Both the position numbers and the translations under genes were made by a program. A model generated the notes under the pieces. It did not search any database. It was not told the DNA's origin and was given only the letters and a program-made list of their open reading frames with translations. Source: Clostridiales bacterium (GTDB taxonomy: Bacteria; Bacillota; Clostridia; Christensenellales; Aristaeellaceae). Taken from it: a stretch of DNA of 64,000 nt. Of the stretch, positions 51,536 to 59,405 are shown one piece after another; positions within the stretch are counted from its first letter, which is position 1, and every line of letters starts with the position of its first letter. Location of the stretch: NCBI GenBank assembly GCA_015056145.1, contig SVGY01000004.1, forward strand, positions 1-64,000. The letters run 5' to 3'.

Positions 51536-53153
51536 TAATTCAGCAAAAGCTATATTTGTCAATCAGGCCGGTTACGCTCCAGATGCCGTGAAAGTGGCTG
51601 TGATGCCGTTTCCCTGTGAGGAATTCCGGCTGGAAAACCTTCAGGGCGAGGTTTGCTTTACCGGTAAAGCCAGACATTTTGGTCTTGATACAAATTCTCA
51701 GGATGAAGTATGGCAGGCAGATTTCACCCAGTGGAATCAGCCGGGTCAGTATCGAATAACGGCTTGCGGAAAGAGGTCCGCTGTGTTTTCCATTGGAGAG
51801 GATGTTTATCTTCCTTTGATGAAGGACATCACCCGTGCCTTTTATTTCCTGCGCTGCGGCCAGGATTTGCTCCCGGAACATGCAGGAGAATATTGCCACA
51901 AGGCCTGCCATCGCACTCGGGCAAAGGAATGGGAAAACCACGATGTGGAAAAAGAAGTATTCGGCGGCTGGCATGATGCGGGCGATTATGGCCGCTATGT
52001 AACTGCAGCGGCCTGTGCGCTTTCTCATCTTTTGTATGCCTATATACTGTATCCTGAAGTGCTTTCCTCCCTTGAGATGAATATTCCCGAAAGTGGAAGC
52101 GCTGTGCCGGATATCCTCAGCGAGTGCCGTTACGAGCTGGAATGGATAATTAAAATGCAGCGTGAGGATGGGGGAGCGTACCACAAGGAAACCACTGCCC
52201 AGCACGCACCTTTCGTAATGCCTGAGGACGATCTGGGGCAGCTCTATCTGCTGCCGGTATCCTCCATGGCAACGGCAGACCTTGCGGCAATCTGCGCCCT
52301 GGCAAGCAGGGTATATCGTCCTTTTGATGCGGATTTTGCCGATACGCTGGCCAAAACCGCCCTCCTTTCCTACTGCTGGCTGAAGAAAAATCCGGATTTC
52401 CTGGATTTCCGTAACCCCGAAGGCTGCGGCACCGGAGGATATTATGAGCGGGACGATTACTCCAACCGTTTCTGGGCAGCTGCTGAAATGTACGCCCTTA
52501 CCGGTGAAAAGCATTACCACGACGATATGGTAGCGGCAATGAAGAAGCGTTTCCCGCTTTCTCAGCTTGGGTACGGTGATGTGGGCGGCTTTGGCCTGAT
52601 GTGCTACATTTTCAGCGATTGCGAGAAGGATCCCCAACTGGTGGAACGCTTTAAGGATGCATTCCGCAGCGATGCGCAGCGTTTTGAAAAACTTATGGAT
52701 GACTGCGGATACGGCGCAGCCATGCATGCCGGCGACTATATCTGGGGCAGCAACATGGTTTTGATGAAACATGCCATGACCTTTGCCATCGCTGACCGGA
52801 TGGATGATAAAGACCGTTATCTGCCGGCGGTGTGCCGCCAGATGGACTACCTTATGGGTGTCAATCCGCTGGGCATCAGCTATGTTACCGGCAACGGCGA
52901 ATATCGCTGCAATGCGCCGCATCTTCGTCCTTCCTCCTGCGATGGAATCGACGAATGCATCCCTGGCATGGTTTGCGGCGGCCCGAACCGACGCCCGGCC
53001 GATGCGGATGCTGTGAAGCTGATCCCCGAAGGTACGCCCCCCATGAAGTGCTTTGCAGATCACGACGGCTGTTATTCCCTCAATGAGATCACCATTTATT
53101 GGAATTCTCCCACTGTTTTTGCGCTGGCTTATATGATGAGCAAGCTGAAATAA
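51519..53153 (+). CDS. GH9 glycoside hydrolase without signal peptide
   Basis: This 544-residue enzyme has an N-terminal Ig-like domain (residues 10-95) and an (alpha/alpha)6 GH9 barrel. The catalytic DAGD lies in GGWHDAGDYGRY, the acid Glu in SLNEITIYWNSP, and NPLGISYVTGNG precedes the substrate His in APHLRPSS. GH9 enzymes cut cellulose-type beta-1,4-glucans or glucosaminides. No signal peptide is present, so an intracellular oligosaccharide is likely. ATG 51519 has GAGGG eight bases upstream and starts 17 bases before the HD-GYP stop; the track start 23 codons earlier lies well inside that gene. Confidence 0.9.
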   Translation: MQYKADNSAKAIFVNQAGYAPDAVKVAVMPFPCEEFRLENLQGEVCFTGKARHFGLDTNSQDEVWQADFTQWNQPGQYRITACGKRSAVFSIGEDVYLPLMKDITRAFYFLRCGQDLLPEHAGEYCHKACHRTRAKEWENHDVEKEVFGGWHDAGDYGRYVTAAACALSHLLYAYILYPEVLSSLEMNIPESGSAVPDILSECRYELEWIIKMQREDGGAYHKETTAQHAPFVMPEDDLGQLYLLPVSSMATADLAAICALASRVYRPFDADFADTLAKTALLSYCWLKKNPDFLDFRNPEGCGTGGYYERDDYSNRFWAAAEMYALTGEKHYHDDMVAAMKKRFPLSQLGYGDVGGFGLMCYIFSDCEKDPQLVERFKDAFRSDAQRFEKLMDDCGYGAAMHAGDYIWGSNMVLMKHAMTFAIADRMDDKDRYLPAVCRQMDYLMGVNPLGISYVTGNGEYRCNAPHLRPSSCDGIDECIPGMVCGGPNRRPADADAVKLIPEGTPPMKCFADHDGCYSLNEITIYWNSPTVFALAYMMSKLK

Positions 53154-53162
53154 TCAAACATC

Positions 53163-53198
53163 AAAAACGCACCCCCGCAGAACGGGAGTGCGTTTTTT
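53163..53198. terminator. Bidirectional terminator between convergent genes
   Basis: AAAACGCAC/GTGCGTTTT with further GC pairs inside the loop and T-runs on both strands. Confidence 0.85.
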
Positions 53199-53209
53199 GG
53201 TGGGAAGCA

Positions 53210-54067
53210 TTATTTTCCGAATGCGTCCTGATTCTGATTGGGGCTGGAACGTTTTTCGATATCCGGCAGGCGGCGTTCGATGGCAGCCATAGAAATCTCG
53301 ATATCTTCCTCGGCTTCTTCGGCATCAAAGCAGCCAACAGTCACAAGATCTGTGGGGCGGATGGTGTTCCAGACAAAGTTGAGGCCAACAAAGGGGGAAC
53401 AGCGTCCGGCGGCCATGGGCTTGATGGTCATCACAGGCTTCCTGGCATGGTGGATAATGGAAGCAACGGTTTCTACTTCTACCTGCATCAGGAAACCCAT
53501 GCAGTTGTAGATTTGAATGTAGGTTTGAACGTCGTACTCGTTTTCATCGGAATAAAGCACCAGTTCAGGCATATGTGCAGACAGCCCGGGAATCATGCCT
53601 TCCTGACGGATCATATCCAGGTAATCCGGCAGGCGGTCCATGGTGTGCTTGTTCTTATTTACCAGCTGCTCTGCACTGCTGTGGTGCACCAGGCAGAAGG
53701 TTGCCCCGGCTTCCTTGCTGCGGTGGATGATCTCCCGGGCAGAGCGGCGGGCGGCTTCGTTATCATCCACGTTGATGATGGGCGTATCGATGAGGATCAG
53801 TTTTTTGCCGGTTTTTTCCTGGGCTACCCTTACGGCATCCTGCATAACGGGTTCCTGTTGAAGCGGTCCCATAATGGTATCCACACCACGGTCAAGAAAG
53901 GTTTTCAGCATGGGGTAGGCGCATTCGCCATCACGGAATTTGCGCAGGATCTGATGATCCGCAGAGGGCGAAGTATGACTCCAGCCCAGCATCCAGTTGG
54001 TGCCGATGATCATGCGGGAAAGAGATACTCCTGCTACTTCCGTTCGGGGAAAAAGCTTTTCGCTCAT
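53210..54067 (-). CDS. Uncharacterised TIM-barrel-like protein
   Basis: I do not recognise this 285-residue protein well. The N-terminus (LSRMIIGTNWMLGWSHTS) and the C-terminus (MTIKPMAAGRCSPFVG, then TVGCFDAEEAEEDIEIS) resemble the first and last parts of aldo/keto reductase barrels, but the catalytic Tyr and Lys are not in place. It may bind a sugar or be an epimerase-like barrel. It lacks a signal peptide and is monocistronic. ATG 54067 has GAGGAG eight bases upstream, and the 14 extra residues in the track are not supported. Confidence 0.6.
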   Translation of the reverse strand: MSEKLFPRTEVAGVSLSRMIIGTNWMLGWSHTSPSADHQILRKFRDGECAYPMLKTFLDRGVDTIMGPLQQEPVMQDAVRVAQEKTGKKLILIDTPIINVDDNEAARRSAREIIHRSKEAGATFCLVHHSSAEQLVNKNKHTMDRLPDYLDMIRQEGMIPGLSAHMPELVLYSDENEYDVQTYIQIYNCMGFLMQVEVETVASIIHHARKPVMTIKPMAAGRCSPFVGLNFVWNTIRPTDLVTVGCFDAEEAEEDIEISMAAIERRLPDIEKRSSPNQNQDAFGK

Positions 54068-54120
54068 TGGGAAACTCCTCCTGAAAAAATAAAGTATGTT
54101 GTTGGACAAGTGTTATGTGT

Positions 54121-54149
54121 ATTATAGGTTTTTTTGATGTAAAAATCAA
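54121..54149 (-). promoter_or_regulatory. Promoter of the uncharacterised barrel gene
   Basis: TTGATT, 17 bases, TATAAT on the minus strand, about 55 bases before its ATG. Confidence 0.75.
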
Positions 54150-54168
54150 CCTTGAACAACAGCATTAC

Positions 54169-54197
54169 TGGACAATCCAACCAATTGGTTGTATGAT
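54169..54197 (+). promoter_or_regulatory. Promoter of the secreted protein gene with a palindromic operator
   Basis: TGGACA, a 17-base spacer and TATGAT. The spacer contains CAACCAATTGGTTG (54178-54191), a perfect 14-bp palindrome ending exactly at the -10. A protein bound there would exclude polymerase. Confidence 0.6.
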
Positions 54198-54239
54198 ATT
54201 AGATGGAAAATCCTTTACTGCATGAAAGGGGAGGGCATT

Positions 54240-55190
54240 ATGAAGAAAATTTTTGCTCTTGTTTTGACTTTGATGATGATCGTTTCCCTGAGCACTGTTT
54301 CTTTTGCCGGAGATATTTCCGGATGGTGGGAAGCTGATGGCATCGGAACGTATGTATATATTGATCAGCAGGATGGCACGATGCAGATACTATTTCCGTA
54401 CGGCGATTCGTTTGACGTAAAAGAATTCTCTTGCGCCATCACCGAAGAAAACGGCGTTTTCACGCTCATTCCCTTTACTTTTGATACGGAGCTTCGCTTT
54501 GTACAGCGCTTTGCAGACCGTGACGGCTGGATGGATCTGACGGATGCCAATGGAAATACCACTTCCTGGCTTATGGTAACCCCCGCAGATGTGGCTGATG
54601 CCGGCCTTGAAGCAAATGGAAACAATCCCCTTGTTGGCGTATGGTCCATGATGTCGGATGATTTGTCGGCTCCCTGCGCTGATTTCTATGACGACGGATA
54701 TTTTACCTTTGAAGACCTGATGGGCCTTGGCGATTCGGACTCCATTTTTGCCCAGCCGCTTTTTGGCAGATATCAGCTGGAAAACGGGCTGCTGTCCCTT
54801 TATTCTGTGGATTCAAATCTCACCATTACCTTCAGCATAAATGACGACAACACTCTGAACGGTGCGTCGATGGATGAAGATGCAGAATATTCCGAGGACG
54901 TTCATTTTGTGCCTCTGACTACATCTTCTGTTGTACCCACTGCGGAAACCATTCTCGGCACCTGGGAAAACGATGAATCCACCATTACGTTCCACGCTGA
55001 CGGAACCATCGATATGGCCGGGATTGCTGACTACGGCACCTGGAGCCTCAATGGTTGCAGATTGATTATCTCCTCTGATGATCCTGTCTGGAGCTTTGCA
55101 TCCTATGTGTTTTTTGCCGATGAAGATCCCAGCCGCCTCCTCATCAGCCATACTGATGGAAGCCTGTCCAGCGAGTATACGAAAAAATAA
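54240..55190 (+). CDS. Secreted protein of unknown function
   Basis: A 316-residue protein with a clear signal peptide (MKKIFALVLTLMMIVSLSTVSFA). The rest is built from beta-rich units starting with G-W/T-W (SGWWEADGIG, VGVWSMMS, LGTWENDE), each followed by acidic stretches and a phrase such as TFHADGTI; they look like lipocalin- or beta-barrel-type repeats. I do not know the function. It has no sorting motif or membrane anchor, so it is probably secreted or cell-wall-associated. The ATG follows GGGGAGGG. Confidence 0.7.
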   Translation: MKKIFALVLTLMMIVSLSTVSFAGDISGWWEADGIGTYVYIDQQDGTMQILFPYGDSFDVKEFSCAITEENGVFTLIPFTFDTELRFVQRFADRDGWMDLTDANGNTTSWLMVTPADVADAGLEANGNNPLVGVWSMMSDDLSAPCADFYDDGYFTFEDLMGLGDSDSIFAQPLFGRYQLENGLLSLYSVDSNLTITFSINDDNTLNGASMDEDAEYSEDVHFVPLTTSSVVPTAETILGTWENDESTITFHADGTIDMAGIADYGTWSLNGCRLIISSDDPVWSFASYVFFADEDPSRLLISHTDGSLSSEYTKK

Positions 55191-55215
55191 TCTCTTTCCA
55201 ATAAAAAGAAATGGC

Positions 55216-55229
55216 TGGGAAATTTCCCA
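55216..55229. repeat. Palindrome upstream of the sortase promoter
   Basis: TGGGAAATTTCCCA is a perfect 14-bp palindrome six bases before the -35 box of the sortase operon. It is a candidate regulator site; it has no T-run and is not a terminator. Confidence 0.5.
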
Positions 55230-55235
55230 TACATA

Positions 55236-55264
55236 TTGACGAATTGTACTTTTTTGGCTAAAAT
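55236..55264 (+). promoter_or_regulatory. Promoter of the sortase-pilin operon
   Basis: TTGACG, 17 bases, TAAAAT. The leader to the sortase start is about 70 bases. Confidence 0.8.
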
Positions 55265-55339
55265 GGTATTGCTAAAACAATATTCCTGTTTGCATAAATA
55301 GGTTTTGTGTATAGTAACTGCATATATTGGGGCATGGCT

Positions 55340-56170
55340 ATGAAAAAACGCTGGGTTAGTATTTTGTTGGTTTTGGTTCTTCTTGCAGGGGCAGGTATTT
55401 TGCTGTATCCCCTTGTGTCCGATTATCTGAACCAGCTGGAACAGAACAGAGCCATCGAAAGCTACAATCAGTCTGCTGAAGCAAACAACCGGGAACTATT
55501 CGATTCCATGTTCGCCTCTGCTGATAATTTTAACCAAATGCTCTATGCTAAGGGCTCCATTGCCCAGCTTTCTCCGGAGGAGCTGCAAAGCTATCATTCC
55601 ATCCTTAACCCCAAGGGGAATGGCGATATCGGCTATGTGACCATTCCCAAGATCAACGTCAACCTCATCATTGGCCACACGGTGGATACGGAGGTTCTCC
55701 GCACCAAGGCAGGCCATATGGAAGGCAGCTCCTTCCCTGTGCCAGGCGAAAATGTACATGCCGTTCTTTCCGCTCACCGGGGTCTGCCGTCTGCTTCTCT
55801 CTTCAGCGATCTTGACCAAATGGAAGTAGGGGATAGCTTCTCCGTTCATGTGCTTGACAAGACGCTTGAATACAGGGTAGTGGATATATTTATCGTTCTG
55901 CCCGAGGAAACGGAAAAGCTCAGCATCGTTCCCGGAAAGAATTATGTAACCCTGATGACCTGCACGCCTTACGGCGTCAATACGCACCGGATGCTCGTCA
56001 GAGGCGAGCTGGTTTCCGAATCCCTTAAGGGCGATGAGGAAACCGAGCCCGATACCGGCCTGGATGCCTTCCTCAAAAAACACGGAAAAATTCTGATTCC
56101 CGGCGCAGCCGCTGCGCTTATACTCCTGTTCCTCATACTGCTTCTGCCAAAGCGCAGGGGCAAAAAGTAA
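55340..56170 (+). CDS. Class C-like sortase
   Basis: The 276-residue transpeptidase has an N-terminal anchor (residues 6-24), an extracellular catalytic domain and a second, C-terminal membrane helix, the two-anchor layout of pilus sortases. Catalytic His146 lies in SAHRG, Cys208 in TLMTCTPYG and Arg217 in NTHRMLV. It would join sorted proteins into fibres or to the wall. Two ATGs compete: 55334 and 55340; GGGG is better placed for the second. It is the first gene of a three-gene operon with the sorted protein behind it. Confidence 0.9.
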   Translation: MKKRWVSILLVLVLLAGAGILLYPLVSDYLNQLEQNRAIESYNQSAEANNRELFDSMFASADNFNQMLYAKGSIAQLSPEELQSYHSILNPKGNGDIGYVTIPKINVNLIIGHTVDTEVLRTKAGHMEGSSFPVPGENVHAVLSAHRGLPSASLFSDLDQMEVGDSFSVHVLDKTLEYRVVDIFIVLPEETEKLSIVPGKNYVTLMTCTPYGVNTHRMLVRGELVSESLKGDEETEPDTGLDAFLKKHGKILIPGAAAALILLFLILLLPKRRGKK

Positions 56171-56189
56171 AAAGATGGGTGATGAAGTG

Positions 56190-57443
56190 ATGAAGCGTTC
56201 CTTCGCAGTTCTCCTGGCGCTGTTGGTTTTGGTGATGGCTATGCCCGTCAACTCTGCCATGGCAAGTTCTGTTCCCGACGGACAGTTGACGATTACTTTC
56301 AGCTATGGTGTTCCGGAAGTATGGATTCCCGGTGCAACATTCTCGCTGTACCTCGTAGCCCCCGGCACGCTGACCCTTCAGGGTGTTGCGTTCACGGCAA
56401 AAACCGAGTACAGCTCCCTCGTGACCAAAGATTTCAACCAGATGAAGGAGAGCGAATTCCACGCTCTTACCACCGGTGTGGAAAAATATGTGGTTGATAA
56501 TAAGGTGCGGGCTGACTATACCGGAAAAACCGACAGCAATGGTCAGGCCAAGCTGACGGTACCCTACGGTATCTATCTGATCCGTCAGACCGGCGCTGAA
56601 GGTCAGGCAGCCAATTATCTGAAAATCACTTCCTTCCTCGCCATCGTGCCCGGCACCGACCCCGAGACCGGCGCCATTATCGATGCAGTGGCCGAGCCTA
56701 AGGCGGATCCTACCTATACGCCTTCTCCCACGCCCACTGTAACGCCTCCGCCCAGCAATACCCCGGGCAACACTCCGGATAATACTCCCACCGGAACTAC
56801 CGTAACATCTACCCCCACGCCTTATGTCACGCCTTCTCCCACGCCTGTGGTAACCAATACCCCCGAACCCCAGGAAGAACGCTTCGACCTTACCGTCCGT
56901 AAGGATTGGGCCGACTTCAGCAACGCTGACGGTGTTCGTCCTGAATCCATCCGCCTGTATCTCTACCGCAAGACCACCACTGCCGCCCGTTTCCCCGATA
57001 CTCCTTACATGAATGTTGATGTGAACGGTGTTGGCGACCAGTGGAGCTTCACCTTCTTCGGCCTGGTAGAAACCGATGTGAACGGCGTGAGCTATGAGTA
57101 TCAGGTTCGTGAAGAAGTGGTGGAAGGTTACAGCCCCATCTACGAGGATGAGATTGGCGTTATTACCAACGTCCATCCCACCAATACCCCCGAACCCGGC
57201 ACTACGCCCACCCCCGTGCCCAATCCCACTCCCAGACCTACCAATCCTCCCGGATTGCCCGTGGGTGTTGTGGAAATCGATGGCGAGTGGTATTACATCG
57301 ATGAATACGGCATTCCTCTGGGTCTTGTGCCCCAGACCGGTGATGAAACGCAGCTGATCCTCTTCGCAGGCGCTGCACTGCTGCTCATTGCCGCTGCCGT
57401 TTATCTGTTCCTGTTGCTGTATCGCCGCCGTAAAGAGGCCTGA
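56190..57443 (+). CDS. Surface pilin-like protein with VPQTG sorting signal
   Basis: The 417-residue protein has a signal peptide, an N-terminal pilin-like beta domain (about 30-165), a Pro/Thr-rich spacer, a CnaB-type domain (about 230-325), a second Pro-rich spacer and a C-terminal cell-wall sorting signal: VPQTG (380-384), a hydrophobic helix and RRRKEA. VPQTG is a variant of LPxTG. CnaB domains often carry an internal Lys-Asn bond that stiffens pili. It is probably the substrate of the neighbouring sortases. Start at ATG 56190, five codons inside the track, because the signal peptide begins there. Confidence 0.88.
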   Translation: MKRSFAVLLALLVLVMAMPVNSAMASSVPDGQLTITFSYGVPEVWIPGATFSLYLVAPGTLTLQGVAFTAKTEYSSLVTKDFNQMKESEFHALTTGVEKYVVDNKVRADYTGKTDSNGQAKLTVPYGIYLIRQTGAEGQAANYLKITSFLAIVPGTDPETGAIIDAVAEPKADPTYTPSPTPTVTPPPSNTPGNTPDNTPTGTTVTSTPTPYVTPSPTPVVTNTPEPQEERFDLTVRKDWADFSNADGVRPESIRLYLYRKTTTAARFPDTPYMNVDVNGVGDQWSFTFFGLVETDVNGVSYEYQVREEVVEGYSPIYEDEIGVITNVHPTNTPEPGTTPTPVPNPTPRPTNPPGLPVGVVEIDGEWYYIDEYGIPLGLVPQTGDETQLILFAGAALLLIAAAVYLFLLLYRRRKEA

Positions 57444-57461
57444 TAAGGAGCCGTTGATCGG

Positions 57462-59258
57462 ATGAAACAGTCCAAACAGAAAAAGCCCTGGAGCAGTGTT
57501 GAACTGCTTATGGCCGCCGCGCTGGTTTTATGCCTCGTGGCGGCCGGCTTTATGATTATGTTTTTTACAAAAGGCGTTTCGGAGTATACCGAAGCCGAGG
57601 ATGATTATGATGCATTGGAGTCTGCCTATGTCCACGAGGCCGAGGTGGAGGAAGATCTTCCCCTCACCGAAGAAGACATGGAAGAACAGAGCGACGAGGG
57701 CGATGACGAGCTGTTTGCCCTGATGGCAAGCGAGCAGGCAGGAGGCGCAACCGCAACTCCCATGCCTACACCGCCTCCCACCGCCGCACCGGACGATACA
57801 CCTTCGCCGGAGGACGGCCCCACTGCAACGCCGTCACCTACACCTACCGCCAGCCCAACACCCACGCCACCGCTGGTTGGCTCCTATGTAATTGAGGATG
57901 TGCGCTACACCATCGACTTTGACAGCCTGAAGGAGATTAACGGCGATATCGTTGGATGGATCCTGCAGGATGGCACCGCTATCAATTACCCCGTTGTGCA
58001 GGCGGAAGATAACAATTACTATCTGGACCACCTCTACACCGGCGTTGAAAACAAAACTGGCGCCATTTTCCTCGATTGTGGTAACTCGCCATACTTTGCC
58101 AATATGGTCAACTTCCTTTATGGTCATAATCGTAAGGATGGCAAAATGTTCGCCACGCTGCCCAAGTATCAGCAGCAGAAGTACTGGAAGGAGCATCCCT
58201 CCATGCTCCTCTTAACGCCCTATGAGGATTACCGGCTTGAGATCTTTGCCTGCATCCGGGGCTCCATCGAGGAAAAAGAAGGCTGGCATACTAAAGCGTT
58301 GCCCAGTAAGGCCGCCTTTGACGAGTTTATATTAGGCATTGAAGAGTTGTCCATGATCCACACCGATATCCATCCGGAGTGGGGCGATCGCATCATTGCA
58401 CTTTGCACCTGTACCAATCAGGTAAGGGAAGAGCGTTATATCGTTTTTGCCAGGTTGAGTACCATCATGTACTCCACCGACGAGACCTATAGCCTCGATA
58501 TGCGCCAGCTCATGGAGGAGCCTACCGATACCCGTACCATCACGGTTCCCGGCATTGGCGATTTTGAGTACTATACTCAGAACGATCCTCTCTGGGAAAA
58601 TATGCGTTATGACGGCGAAAAGGGTAAGGGACGGAGAATGGGCGCTTCCGGTAGTGCGCCCTGCGCCATGGCCATGGTTGTAACAAAATATATTGACGAA
58701 GAGAACTACTGGTGGCTCAATTACTATTCTGGCAGGGAGAACGGTCTTGAGTTCTGCGGATGCTCTGTAAATGAGTTTTTCTGCAAGAAAAAGCACTCCC
58801 ACTACACGCTGGAGTCCGGTACCGAGTTCCGTCGCTTCCTCCCTGTTGCACTGGCCAGTGCAGCTACGGGCAACAATCAGTGGGAAGAGGACTATCGCAC
58901 GGAATACGACGGCACCAGTCCGGTTTTCTTCAAACGCATGAGCGATACCTTCGGCTTGTATTTCAACATGAGCACCATCAAGTACGAAGCACAGCAAATG
59001 CTTCTCAGGGGCGGTATGGTGATTACCGTATGCGGCGATAAGGACAGCCGTTTCTATGGCGGCAAGCACTACATCGTTCTCGTGGGCATGGACGAGGAAT
59101 ATCTGTATATCCTTGATCCCCTCACAACCAACGATTATGTAAAGCGGCCCAGAGAAGGTATCGAACAAATCGAACCCGGCCTGCTGCGTGTGCCGGTGGC
59201 CGATTGGGAAGACCTCGGCTTTACCACCTATTACATGATTAAAGACTGGCCCTATTGA
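57462..59258 (+). CDS. Class B sortase fused to a C39-like domain
   Basis: The 598-residue protein has an N-terminal membrane anchor (residues 14-36), an acidic and then Pro/Thr-rich stalk (45-137), a class B sortase domain (about 145-335) and a C-terminal C39-type cysteine-protease-like domain (about 360-598). The sortase keeps His222 (YGHN), Cys317 (ALCTC) and Arg325. In the second domain the QND start, the His in KHYIVLVG (536) and Asp in LDPL (552) fit C39, but the usual GCGPT motif reads GSAPC (397-401): Ser at the catalytic Cys position and a Cys three residues later. This could be a retuned protease or an inactive peptide-binding module. It closes the sortase-pilin operon. Confidence 0.88.
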   Translation: MKQSKQKKPWSSVELLMAAALVLCLVAAGFMIMFFTKGVSEYTEAEDDYDALESAYVHEAEVEEDLPLTEEDMEEQSDEGDDELFALMASEQAGGATATPMPTPPPTAAPDDTPSPEDGPTATPSPTPTASPTPTPPLVGSYVIEDVRYTIDFDSLKEINGDIVGWILQDGTAINYPVVQAEDNNYYLDHLYTGVENKTGAIFLDCGNSPYFANMVNFLYGHNRKDGKMFATLPKYQQQKYWKEHPSMLLLTPYEDYRLEIFACIRGSIEEKEGWHTKALPSKAAFDEFILGIEELSMIHTDIHPEWGDRIIALCTCTNQVREERYIVFARLSTIMYSTDETYSLDMRQLMEEPTDTRTITVPGIGDFEYYTQNDPLWENMRYDGEKGKGRRMGASGSAPCAMAMVVTKYIDEENYWWLNYYSGRENGLEFCGCSVNEFFCKKKHSHYTLESGTEFRRFLPVALASAATGNNQWEEDYRTEYDGTSPVFFKRMSDTFGLYFNMSTIKYEAQQMLLRGGMVITVCGDKDSRFYGGKHYIVLVGMDEEYLYILDPLTTNDYVKRPREGIEQIEPGLLRVPVADWEDLGFTTYYMIKDWPY

Positions 59259-59268
59259 CGAAATGAAG

Positions 59269-59305
59269 ATGACCTTTCCGCTTTTTGGAAAGGTCATTTT
59301 CTTTT
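59269..59305 (+). terminator. Terminator of the sortase-pilin operon
   Basis: ATGACCTTTCC/GGAAAGGTCAT, an 11-bp perfect stem with a 7-base loop, followed by TTTCTTTT. Confidence 0.92.
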
Positions 59306-59327
59306 AGAAAGCAGATGGTTTTTTAAA

Positions 59328-59356
59328 TTGCTTCTTTAACCAATCTCTGCTATAAT
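59328..59356 (+). promoter_or_regulatory. Promoter of the beta-mannosidase gene
   Basis: TTGCTT, 17 bases, TATAAT. The transcript would start near 59363, at the ATG of the track ORF, so translation must begin further in, at GTG 59406. Confidence 0.78.
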
Positions 59357-59405
59357 TCCATCAATGGTACAAACAGAAAAAACCTATACAAACGGAGGTT
59401 ATTTC

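Noticed and set aside
57740-57880. Repetitive Pro/Thr tract as a possible tandem repeat
   Set aside because: It encodes the stalk of the sortase fusion; the pattern is in-frame and protein-driven.
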